Shown piece by piece: positions 1 through 10,303 of a stretch of DNA of 64,000 nt. The DNA lies in the NCBI GenBank assembly GCA_033030425.1, contig JAUFSD010000008.1:558001-622000 (forward strand), given 5' to 3'. The notes beneath the pieces were generated by a model. The model saw nothing but the letters and a program-made list of their open reading frames with translations. It was not told where the DNA came from and searched no databases. Origin of the DNA: Verpa conica. Its lineage: Eukaryota; Ascomycota; Pezizomycetes; Pezizales; Morchellaceae. Numbering within the stretch: the stretch's first letter is position 1; the number at the start of each line of letters is the position of its first letter. A program made the position numbers and the translations under genes.

Positions 1-46
1 GTGAGTGTTAGGGTATATTTCTCGGGTCTAGTAGTTTCATAGAGGT

Positions 47-137
47 TTTTTTTTTTTTGTATCAAGTGATTTTTATTGTTCTGGGTACAAAATCTGGTAT
101 GCAGTACGAAACTATGACCTAACGAAACTATGACCTA
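47..137 (-). mobile_element. 5'-truncated LINE-like (non-LTR) insertion, copy A
   Basis: The insert lies between two perfect 15-bp direct repeats, TAGTTTCATAGAGGT, at 32-46 and 138-152, which look like a target-site duplication. On the minus strand it ends in a run of about 12 A residues, the mark of target-primed reverse transcription. The about 55 bp before the tail match the 3' end of a second insertion at 43.8-44.2 kb (shared core TTTTGTACCCAGAA). Only about 80 bp of element remains, so the copy is severely 5'-truncated. A 16-nt unit (TAGGTCATAGTTTCGT) is duplicated at its 5' end. The element family itself is inferred, since no reverse transcriptase is present. Confidence 0.75.
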
Positions 138-152
138 TAGTTTCATAGAGGT

Positions 153-924
153 ACTACTGTTTTATATATATGTTCCATACCGTTTCCAACTTCTGATAGT
201 GCTGGAATCACCTGGTACGGCTGACAATTTTGAAAAGAAATCGGGAAAGAGAGAGGCCATTATAAACTCTTAAAACATTGGGGCAAGCCCTTAAATGGAG
301 GGTTTTGAGAAATATTTCGATATTTCCCCTGGTACCTTTGATAGTGTTTTATTTTTACTTCCAGACTCAATGTATTGCTCAATCGCCTTCTTGTCACTGG
401 GGACTATTATGATTCCGTACACTAATCATAAGGCGACTACATGTAACTATATCTACTCGATTTCTCTCGTCTTGAAGAATGGCTCGACCAACACACGAGT
501 CCTAGGTCAAAAAAAGCAATTCAATGGGCAGCTTATCTTAGGCTAGTTTCTCAGCCCTTGACTTAGTAGGAATTTCCAGCAATCTCAACGACTAACTTTA
601 CAGTGAATAGATTAATACATATTCCTAGCTCTAAGCCAATACTTTGACTTTTTGGGACAAAACTTTATAGCACAAAACTCCGGTTAGTCACATAAAACGA
701 TCATTGATCCAGAATACTAAATCACAACGTATGGCCAGCAAGGATGTTTTTATTAGGAAAAACACCAAACATCCGGCAGGTCAATCATTGGCCCCATCAC
801 CTTTGGTAACAAAAAAGGGCATAAAAGTCCCCCACGCTTCCCTCCCAGTAAAAAAAAAAAACCGATTCAATACCAGTACATAGAAAAAGAAAAAAAATAA
901 TACATAGTCCTAAATAAGCGATAC
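153..924. other. Intergenic spacer
   Basis: No convincing gene is seen. A frame at 295-546 is 83 codons long with no recognisable domain and is probably chance. The 3' end holds the presumed 3' UTR of the DnaJ gene that ends at 925. One copy of the TACATGTA palindrome lies at 438-445. Confidence 0.6.
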
Positions 925-2538
925 CTAAAACTGAAATTTAAACTGCCCACCCCCCGGGAACCCGCCACCAAAAGGACCGCCACCGCCCCCCTGTCGGAAC
1001 ACAAACTGTTGTCCGCCGCCACCGAATCCACCGAATGGATGTCCACCCTGTGCGAATGGGTTCTGTCTTTCTTGGTTGTTTGGGTCGTCGCCGTTGTCAA
1101 AGCGCTCCTTTAGTTCTGGGTTCGAGAGTACTTCGTAAGCTTCATTGATAGAAGACATCTTCTTCTCGATTTCTTCTTTCGTCATGTCGCCGCGATATTT
1201 ATCAGGATGGTATGTCTTGGTCATTGACCTATAAGCCTTCTTGATTTCGCGATCCGATGCGTCGCGGGAGACGCCGAGAACTTTGTAGTAGTCTTTTGTC
1301 TTTGAGCGACGGAGGAGTGTGTGTGCTTCCTGGAGTTTCTGTTGGATGCGGTTATCCTCGGGGGAGTTTTCCTTCGCAGACTCGAGAGCGCGGATTGCCT
1401 CTTCAAATAGGTCCTCAGATATCAGACGGGATGCTTTTGCGAGGAGGCCAGGGACGGATGAAGGATTGAGCCGGAGTGCTTCGTCGCAGTAAGGTTTACC
1501 CTTTTTGACTGAGTTCATCTCTGTATATGAGTCGCAAGTGATATCATATAGCAGAGCCAACAATTCTTCAGGGCATTGATTATTGATATAGTGTTTTTCT
1601 TTTAGCTCTTTGATTTCTTCTTTGACTTCTTCAATTATGCCAACATCTTCACCGGCTCCGACGAGAAGTTTTGCTGCTGAGTTATATTGGCGCTTTTCGC
1701 GGAGGGAATGAACGGAAGTGAGCTGTTTGTTGAAGGATTTTATGCGGCGGAATGCTTTGCTGCATGGTTTGGAATCTGGGTCCGAGTGCAAACATTTGCG
1801 GAGCTGAGCGACAGAGCGATCATAGTCATTGACACTAAAGTAAAGTAGGGATGCGATTTGGAGGTGGGGTTCTATGTCACCGGCATTGAGCTGTGCGACG
1901 TGTCTAATAGATTATTAGCTATGTAATAGGATTGAGGAGTGGAAAAGAACATACGTAAGGTCTCCAACAGCTTCATGAACCTCTCCTCTCTCAAGTCTAC
2001 AACGTGCCCTCAAACTCCTCAAACTATGCATTCCACTCGCAACCATGATCGCAGTCCCTGAGTATGTAACACACTCCTCCCACTCGCCCTTCTTCTCCGC
2101 CTCATATGCCGCACCCACCGCCTTTTCTGCCTCATCGATCTCTAAAATCTCATCATTATGTCCCGCTTTCTTATAATCATTTCTTGCAGAGCTCCAATCA
2201 CCACCTCTCGCCTTTAGTTTTGCGCGCTGTAGAAGTGCACCTTCAAAGTCAGGCTTAAGAGCTAGAACTGCGTCAAAGTCGGCGCTGGCCTGGGACGATC
2301 TTCCGAGTGAGAGGTAGGTTGCGCCGCGCTTAAAGATGGTAAGGTAGTTTGTGGGGTCCTTTTTAATAGCGGCTTCAAAGTAGTCGAGTGCGCCATGCAT
2401 GTCACCCTGGGCGAGGAGGGCGTTCGCAGAAGCGATAAGGGTCTGGACTGGGAGGTCGGAATTAGGGATTTCACCAGCGAGGGCTAGAGACGAGAGCATA
2501 GCTGCCGCAAAGGCTATGCCGCTCAACCGGATGATCAT
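925..2538 (-). CDS. ER-lumenal TPR/J-domain co-chaperone (P58IPK/DNAJC3 type)
   Basis: Two exons on the minus strand: 2538-1955 and 1903-925, separated by a 51-nt intron with donor GTATGT and acceptor TAG. They join in frame to give about 520 aa, close to the roughly 500 aa of DNAJC3. The N-terminus is a hydrophobic signal peptide (about residues 1-22, ending SLALA), then a series of TPR units (about 30-380), then a J domain with the HPD motif at about residue 427 (TYHPDKY) that would stimulate an Hsp70. The C-terminal tail is Gly/Phe-rich and there is no DnaJ zinc finger. From the family, it should act in the ER lumen with BiP on unfolded proteins. There is no clear C-terminal HDEL-type signal; the tail ends KFQF. 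It is divergent from the HAUS1-like gene with 376 bp between starts. The family call is sure; strict orthology to P58IPK is inferred. Confidence 0.9.
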
Positions 2539-2914
2539 AGTGGTAGTAGTGGGGTGGGGCTATCTAAAGGTGGTGTAGGTATGCTGTATGTGGGTGGGGA
2601 GGTAGGAGTAGTAGTAATATAAATAGAGCTTATGTTGTAGTAATCTATAGGACAAATAGAATAGAGGTAAGGGGGGCAAAGAATGACTGAACGGCTCGCG
2701 CCTGAGAAAGTGGAGAGAAATGTGGAGAACAGAGACACAGGGGAGGTTGAAAGGTGGCCGTTATATAAAAGCGTCGAGAGCTTCGTTTGTTCCAGGTGGC
2801 CTTTAACGGGGGAACAATCTGATAAGATTGTGCAAGGGGCAAGATCTTATCCATCTTATCAAGTCCATCTTATCAACCACCACCCAAACTCCACGACCCC
2901 CCCAACTCTCCTCA
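2539..2914. promoter_or_regulatory. Shared divergent promoter region, DnaJ/HAUS1-like
   Basis: The 376 bp between the two divergent start codons must hold both promoters. A TATA-like element, TTATATAAAA, lies at about 2759-2768, some 150 bp upstream of the plus-strand ATG and so placed to serve the HAUS1-like gene. No other element is recognised. Confidence 0.45.
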
Positions 2915-3932
2915 ATGGCCGATTATCGTGATATCTGGTCCCCCGCAAAGGTCTTCTCTCCCTCAACTGCACGCCAACAGTCCCAGCTTGCAAAAGACTG
3001 GTCCTACGTCGACCAATGGCTCATCACCCGTCACCATCCACACCCCGTACCCGCCTTCGAGCGTAACCCAGATACCCTCAAAGCACTCCTTGCACTTGCT
3101 GCCGCGAATGAAGCAGCCGATGAGGAACGGGCACTCGAAAAAAAGGTCAAAGAGAAAGCTTTAGCAGAGCTTAAGAAGCGCGATGAAGAAATCGCCGCTG
3201 AGAGGCAGAAAGGCGAAGAGAACGTACTGACTGCTATCGAGGAACATCTCACCCCTGAGGGCCAGCGAGGTCTAAATTCAATTGCACTACTATCAGTAGC
3301 CTTAGGTTCTACCTCTACCAGCTCTACAAAGCAAGTACCCTTACAACTATAAACAACTTCCCATGCCCTACTGACAAGCCAGACTCGCATCTCAGCTCAT
3401 CTCCATAACCAAAGAAGAGTTTTCCCTCTTGCAGCAATCCCTCCATCTCTCCTCCCTCCACGCCCGTCTCCAATCCGACCTCACAACACTCCAGACTCAC
3501 CTCCTAAGACTCGAGCGTGGAGATGAATATAAGCTCCCCCCCGAGCTCGCTGGGCAGGCTGCAGAGTGGACAAGAACGAGTAGGCATCTACACCACAAGA
3601 CGGAAGACTACAAGGAACGTGTTTCAGATCTCGAGGTACCCTCCCTTATCCTCTGAGTTTTGAGAACTTGTATTGATTTCTTGGCGTGGTAGAGTGAGTA
3701 TGCATCCACTCGTGCAGCATCAGGAGTAACGGTCGATACGCTTATCGAGCAAGAGAAAGCAGTCTTAGCCCTGAAGGAACATGTTCTCAACCTTGAAGCG
3801 CAGGCAAGAGGGTTCCAGGGACTACCACCGGAAAAAGATCTAGCGAGGTTGGAGGTTGAGAGAGTTGCTATGGAATTGGCGGAGCTAGAGGCGAAGAGAG
3901 AGAATTTGTATGATAATATGGTTGGGAGTTGA
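2915..3932 (+). CDS. Augmin complex subunit HAUS1-like coiled-coil protein
   Basis: Three exons, 2915-3330, 3383-3635 and 3693-3932, give 302 aa. The start ATG at 2915 opens MADYRDIWSPAK. The N-terminal region (SPAKVFSPS, KDWSYVDQWL, VPAFERN, LLALAAANEAADEE) and the C-terminal region (FQGLPPEKDLARLEVE, ending in DNMVGS) resemble fungal HAUS1 proteins as I recall them. Most of the rest is charged, heptad-rich coiled coil. Augmin binds spindle microtubules and recruits gamma-tubulin for branching nucleation. The first intron (3331-3382) uses a GC donor (AAA/GCAAGT) with a CTGAC branch site and CAG acceptor; a GT donor six bases downstream would break the frame with the next exon. The second intron is 3636-3692. 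Family assignment rests on recalled motifs, so moderate. Confidence 0.7.
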
Positions 3933-4376
3933 TATGGGGTTTTGAATGAGAGTTGCTTTTTCGTGCTTTATACGATGTTGAAAAGTTGGTACTAAAGGGT
4001 TGTGATGTATGTTCCTATAATCGGCTTTCGTGTAGTAATAAATATTCTATCAAAACCCTTGCTGACATTTGTAGACTTTACTACCGGACTGACCAGCTAA
4101 TAGGCTCATAGTTAACACTGAATACTTCCATTTATTTCTTAATCATAGCCATTAGCAAATCCACAACAAGGTGATTTTTACAGGTTGTAGTGACTCTGAT
4201 AACAAAGGCTAGAGACGCGGATAGGCACCATGGTTTTATATTTTAAGGTGGTTTGTGAGTAAGATTTGGTGGTGGGTTTTTCGTCAGTTTTTTAGTTATT
4301 GGGATGGATTGGGTGGATTTATGGCGATGACTAGCTTTTAGGGCTGGTTTATGTATATATAGTAGAGTTTTAATAG
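3933..4376. other. Intergenic spacer
   Basis: AT-rich sequence without a gene-like frame. An AATAAA at about 4038-4043 is a possible polyadenylation element for the HAUS1-like gene. Confidence 0.5.
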
Positions 4377-4378
4377 TA

Positions 4379-4552
4379 CAGCATACTCTCCCTATAAGAA
4401 TACTGCCTATAAGAATAACCACTCTATAGGAATATACATTCTCGGTCCCAAATAGATCACCAAAGTCATATTTCCTCTATTTATAAGGATATTCATCTTA
4501 TAAGGGTACTGAGGTTCGGTCCCAAGCGTATTCTTATAGGGAGAGTCTACTG
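4379..4552. mobile_element. pogo/Fot1-type MITE with TA target duplication
   Basis: A 174-bp element bounded by TA dinucleotides (4377-4378 and 4553-4554). Its ends are inverted repeats of 25 bp with two mismatches: left end CAGCATACTCTCCCTATAAG, right end on the minus strand CAGTAGACTCTCCCTATAAG. CAG...CTG termini plus TA duplication are typical of the pogo/Fot1/Tigger branch of Tc1-mariner. Inside are direct repeats of TCGGTCCCAA and further copies of the CTATAAG word. It has no coding capacity, so it would need a transposase supplied elsewhere. Structure is seen directly; the superfamily is inferred from termini. Confidence 0.8.
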
Positions 4553-4554
4553 TA

Positions 4555-6475
4555 GTAGCATATCCTCAATAGTAGCATAGGTTCTGTAGCTCCCCCAATA
4601 CATGTGTGGTAATAAGTCTACCTCGTTAGAGGCCTAGCCTTGATATAGGCATATAAAATTCCGTCGCCGACCATATGGTACTATCGAGGTTCCATTATAT
4701 ATATTCGTTAATGGATTTGTGTGTGTAATTTATAGATACTAAGCCTTTAAGCGATTGAAAATAGGACTGGGTTGCCTATAGGGCTGAGTGCTATTGCTTT
4801 GATTGGTTGTGGTATGGCTACCAACGAATATGTGGGGTAGTGGTAACCTTGTAGTAATTGCTTTATCCAACCACAAGAGCATAAGGTCCTTTCTTTAAAT
4901 TAATTTCTTAGTATAAACAGACACTGATGATCAAATTCAAATGTCATTTTAAGAGGGTTGATTACTTATAATAATTATCTTTTATGGGGTAAGATAATGA
5001 AAAATTAGCGTCACTACATGTAGCGTTAGAATTAGAGTTGGTGCAAGATATTGTATATATACATGTAGCTATAGGATAATACGCCTAGATATCTAATATC
5101 CCTCCTCTCAAACCACACACAATCACTCGGCCAGCTCTATTAACCACTAATAATTAAAGGAAGTAGAGGAGATAGTTTATAGGATCTTCCAATTTCGAAA
5201 TTATGATACACAACGTGGGATGAGATTAGCTACATGTAGTAAAGACCGGCATGGTGGTCGGCTAAGGGGGAGTACTCATAAGTGACGGTATCTAATAGTT
5301 ATATGTATAATTTCTGGGAAACAGTCTCCAACATGGGAAGAACTCAAACTCTCTGGGAATCGAAAGTGGTCAAGTCTAATCAGGGTTAGGTGTTTCAAAC
5401 TACACAAACCCTAACCCAGACAGGTGAAATAGTAATACCAAGATGAACCTAGAGCAGTCACAAACAGACGAGAAAGGGATATGAGAGTTTCATGGAAAAG
5501 CACGCTCGCTCGCACGATATTCTTTAAGTCAATCTTGTTATCATACACGTAGTACGTAGTACCAATAGTGTCTCTCCCCGTTACATGTTACGTAGTTTCA
5601 ACCACCATACCAACAAGCTCTAGACAGATAGCGAGCGCCACGCTTACAAGAAATCGCATAGGGTGGGATGATAATTATCAGTATGATCTCTTAATATTCC
5701 GTGGTAAATACATGATTGGCAGTCAATGCATTGGGATAGAAGCTTCTAGAACGGGGGATAGGATCGGCAGATTTCCTTTATTTCTAACAGAGTTATTGTG
5801 TCTATGAGATCATATACGCACAATTCAAGGGCATAAGTAAATTTGTATCGCATAAGGATAATGATTTCTCATCTCAATCCAATCCACAACCTTCATCCCT
5901 CATCATCTACCATCGTCTACCCTCAGTATCCATCATCATCAGTCATTACCCAAAATCACCATCAGTTCATCCTAAGAATTTTACTAGATATTTATCTCTA
6001 GTCATCAATCCATCAATTAATCCATTTAAATTATCTTATTCCACATTCGCTCTTCATCACCCTCAACTAGCCTCAAGTAATCTACTCCAATAAGTTTTTC
6101 CTATAGTTCATCGACACTCTAGTCCATCTCGGACAAAATACCCTGTATTTACCTTCATTCGACTCAAGTTACTGTTAACTAGTTAATTCACCTATTATTT
6201 ACTTCATTGCTTATTCATCTCACTCACCCATCATCACTCGGCCCATCACACTGTGGCTGCCACCACAGCCTGCACTGCCACAGCAACGTCTTCCCCCAAA
6301 CGCGCATCAACCACCAACCACCAAGAAAACGAAACGCCCTCCCAAAACCGCCGAATCACAGCCAGCACCCAATTCCCACCATTAAGCACCTACTTACTCC
6401 CTCAAACAATCAAGAGAGCTCAAACTCGCGAGAGAAAGTGACCCCCTCTGCGCGTCGCGTCCAACCCATCCAACA
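4555..6475. other. Intergenic spacer upstream of the RSC-like gene
   Basis: No gene recognised. It contains three TACATGTA palindromes (5015, 5060, 5231) within 220 bp and a short inverted repeat GGGTTAGG/CCTAACCC at 5383-5390 and 5410-5417. From about 5870 to 6470 the plus strand is C/T-rich with many CATC and CCATC words, as expected of a promoter and 5' leader for the gene starting at 6476. Frames at 6207-6719 are low-complexity overlaps of this leader and the first exons. Confidence 0.5.
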
Positions 6476-9363
6476 ATGGTCACCGTCCGTAATCCCACCC
6501 CAAAGCTCAGTGATGAGCTCTTCAAAGCCATGCAGTCCATTCTGGACTCGCTATTCAACCAAAAAGACGCCGAGTCCGCCTCCCCCCCCTACTCCGTTGT
6601 TGCGACTGCCAGCTAACATTCCAGCAGCGACCGCGACGTTTCAGAGGCGTTCCACGATCTCCTGCCGAAGCGGCAGTTCGCGGATTACTACAAGCTCATC
6701 AAACACCCACAGGCGCTGAATCCAGTTCAGGTTTGCATGCACAGTATTTTTTTCAGCGGGTTTAGTTGTGGCTGACGGGACTGGGGTGGTAGGTTAATGT
6801 TAAGAGGAAGACTTACACGGCATTCGCGGATTTCGTCAAGGACTGCGCGCAGGTGAATGCAACCCCCCACCCCCCTGTTTGGACGGTGTACTGAGACGGT
6901 GGGTTAGATATTCCATAACGCAAAGCTCTACAATCGCCACGACAGCATTATTTACGAGGACGCCGAAACCCTAGAAGTGTGTATACCCCCCTCTCACTCC
7001 GACAAACCACTAACCTTCTTAGGCCACACTCAGCACCGAACTCGCCAAGCTTCGCGAAGAGGGCAAGCTCCCCCCCACAGATACAGAACTCCCAGACCTT
7101 GGCCCTCTGCCACCTCCATCCCCCAGTGGCTCCCAGGGTTCTCCAGACCCAGAAGAAGACTCGGCAGCTGAAGAAGAGGAGGAAGAGGAGGAAGAAGATG
7201 CACAGGACGAAGATGAAGATGAAGGGAAGAAGCGCAGGACATCTGCAAGAAGGAGGAGTGGAAAGGGAACTGCGAGTAAAGGGGATGCTGGTGTGGAAGA
7301 TGAAGGAGAGGGTGGTGGTGGTGAGAGTAGTAGACAGAAAGATTTGAATGATCCTAGGAGGAAAAGAGGAAGGCCGCCGAGGGTGGACACGCCGATGGAG
7401 GTTAGGGTTAAGAATGTCTTGAAGGCTTTGAGGAAGCTGAAAGAGGAATCGTAGGACCTCCAACCAGTCCCCTGGGTGGAAGTTGTACTGATGTGTTGTA
7501 GGACCGGGAATCTGCGTATTAACGCTTTCGAAAAGCTCCCCGAGAAAAAGGAGTTCCCCGAGTACTTCCAAGAAATAAAGAACCCAATCGCACTGGATCT
7601 CATCAGGAAAAATGTCAAGCGTCGGGAATACAAATCCTTCGACCAATTCATAGAGGATATGGAACTAATGTTTGAGAATGCCAAAGCCTTCAATGAGGAT
7701 GACAGCCAACTCTACCAAGACGCAGTCATGCTTCAGGAAGAGATGCGTAAAGCTGCTGAGATTGAGAAGGCCCGCAAGGATGAAGACATTACGGGTGGTG
7801 ATGAAGGTGCAGGCGGAGGAGGAAAGCAGACTAGGCTCCCGCTGGACTATATACCTCATAAAGGCGAGAATTATAGGGTCGGTGACTGGATCCACATCAT
7901 CAATCCCAACGACCCCAACAAACCAACGGTGGGCCAAGTCTTTCGTACCTGGAAGGACCACGACGGCCAAATCTGGATAAACGCGTGTTGGTATTACCGC
8001 CCTGAGCAAACGGTCCACTGGGAGAATAAGAAGTTCTACCCAGATGAGGTCGTCAAGACGGGACAGTACCGCGATCACCATATCGATGAGGTTCTAGGAA
8101 AATGTTTCGTCATGTTTTTCACCCGCTACTCCCGCGGAAGACCTAAGGGTATTGATCCGAAGAAGAATCCGATTTATGTCTGCGAGAGCAGGTATAATGA
8201 GGTCGAGAAGCATTTTAATAAAATCAAGACGTGGAAGAGCTGTATCCCAGATGAAGTGAGAGGGCAGGATTACGAACTCGACATGTTTGAGAAGCAGCAG
8301 GTGTTGAAGAAGATGCCGAGTCCCATCCTACACATGTTGCCAGCAGATGCGAAAGAGGACGATCCGTTGCCAGAGGCGAAGATGGGAGTTGAGAACGCGC
8401 CGCCGATCATCGGCGCGGTGTTTAGAAGGGCGAGGAGAGAAAACGTAGGTTTAATTCTTTCTATCCCTTTGTTGCGGTTGCACTCCATCGCGTTGCCCCC
8501 ATTCCTTCCCCACAGTTTGCTTCCCCCCAGAGCTCCAGTCGCATGTTCAATTTTCCTTGTCTGCAATTGGTAGACCAGGCGAATTGATGGGCGGTTGTCA
8601 CGACGCAAAGCAAACACATCCAAATCCGCTCCTCACTAACGCGCACCAGGACTCACCACCTCCAGAACCCACCCCTCCACCACCAGCAACAATGCCCACC
8701 CCCGCCCCCGCGGAGCGCCCCGCAAGAGTCATCAATCCCGACTATCATGAAACAATGTCAATGACACAGATGTACAAGCAAGCGCATCTCGCTGCATCCG
8801 TCACCTCTACACCCAACCAGGCCGCATCCACTGCGTCGCCAGCACCCCAACAACACTCTCGCTCTCCCATGACGCCATATTCACACCCGCACTTCCCCCC
8901 CACTGCGCTACACCGTCAGCACTCTAACTCTGGGTATCCCCAGCCGGGTACACCTGCAATGCAGAGGGAGTTACATAAACAGTATAACCCCCCTGCACCA
9001 CCAACAACATTCACGTTACCGGAGAGCGTCACGCATAATATCCCCGAGGAAACGGCGTCGCAGTTCTTGAGAGATGCGGATGGGAAATTGCTATGGTTCA
9101 CGGTGCCACCTTTGGACCCTGTTAGGCCTGTTGTTGAGGGTGGAATCACGGGCCATTCGTTGGCGTATTTGGCGAGAAGAAGGGAGATGGAGGAAAGGAA
9201 GAGGAAGCATGCGGTTGCGAAGGAGGAAGAGGGGAAGAGAGATAAAGTAAGGGTATTGGAGGTTAGGAGGAGAGAGAAAGGGGAGGCGGCTGAGGTGCTG
9301 GTAAAGGTTTTGGGTGTGTGGACAGGGCAGATGAAAGTGGTAGAATCCGTCAACGGGAACTAG
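6476..9363 (+). CDS. RSC chromatin-remodelling subunit Rsc1/Rsc2-like (two bromodomains + BAH)
   Basis: Proposed exons: 6476-6573, 6628-6730, 6793-6852, 6908-6976, 7023-7450, 7502-8444 and 8650-9363, giving about 804 aa in one frame. Bromodomain 1 spans the first four exons (LPKRQFADYYKLIKHP, then IFHNAKLYNRHDS). An acidic linker with an AT-hook (KRGRPPRV) follows, then bromodomain 2 (FPEYFQEIKNPIALDLIRK, ENAKAFNEDDSQLYQDA), then a BAH domain (NYRVGDWIHIINP, VGQVFRTWKD, WYYRPEQTVHW, FTRYSRGRPKG). The C-terminal third is Pro/Ser/Thr-rich, ending in a basic coiled segment. Rsc1/Rsc2 read acetylated and nucleosomal histones for the RSC remodeler. The first intron has a weak donor (GTCCGC) and either of two adjacent CAG acceptors (6624 or 6627). 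The last intron (205 nt) is also less certain. Domain identity is firm. Confidence 0.88.
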
Positions 9364-10303
9364 AGTTTTTTCTTTCAGATTTGGCTCGATAGTCGCGTGC
9401 TGTTTTCTTTATTTGTGGTTTCTATTCTTAAAGTGGAGGTTGTACTATTAAAATACAGGAGGGGTCGCTTTTTTCTCTTTGCTCTTAGTTGAAGTTACAT
9501 TTTTATATGCTTTGTAGTGAGGTTTACGTTGACGAGGGGTGGTTTCGATAGCATGGGCCCTGCAGGGTCAAGCTTTGTTTGGTTTGAGGCTCTTCGGCTG
9601 CTCCCGCAGTGGATCTCTTGGCGCTGGCAATAAGTGGTAGCTGACGATTTAGGTCTGGTGGCGCCGACTACTATGTACGATTGACAAAGAGGTCGGCAAT
9701 CATTTCCACAATCAAATCATTTTTACGGTTAGACTGGCAACAGCTACCATTATAGACCCTAAAAGAGGCTGACAGTATATTCTATAGCAAGCAGTTAACT
9801 TACTATTTCCTACCTCAGCCTTCGTTTTTGCTGGAAGGTCGTGAGGCTTTTCGACATACTTGCATTTGCAGTTTGTATATTATGAGACCTGCATACCAAA
9901 TCTTAGGTTGGAAGTGGGTGGGTGGTCCTGGAATGTGAAATTTTCAATCAACATTCCTCACTGGCCACATGCGACGAGATATGTGGACAGACAGTCCCCT
10001 CTACCTTTTTTACACGAGGGATTCCAACCCCTTGTTTTAGTTTATGTCTAAAACTAAATTAGGAGTTTCTATCAGACGCCTTTTTCAAGATCTCGAGTCC
10101 CAGCCCCTGATGTGTTTTCCGCCACTTGAATTATTTCAGGGCTCTGCTTCTACTGAGGATAATGGACGAATGGTACTCTTCTCTGTAGTTGTTCTTCTCT
10201 AACACTCTATACGAGACTAGTACTGTGCTTTTGTGCGTTGAAACTGCGTTAAACATCGACAAAAAGTAGAGGAATACTTCGAGTCTTGGGATATACTCTC
10301 ACA
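9364..10303. other. Intergenic spacer
   Basis: Holds the 3' end of the RSC-like gene and the upstream region of the kelch gene. A chance frame at 9860-10051 has no recognisable feature. Nothing else seen. Confidence 0.5.

Noticed and set aside
295..546. 83-codon plus-strand frame near the left edge
   Set aside because: No domain, no splice partner and ordinary spacer composition; judged chance.
6948..7693. Long minus-strand frames (224-232 codons) opposite the RSC-like gene
   Set aside because: They are antisense shadows of the acidic linker and bromodomain exons; low-complexity Ser/Phe/Leu translation with no domain.
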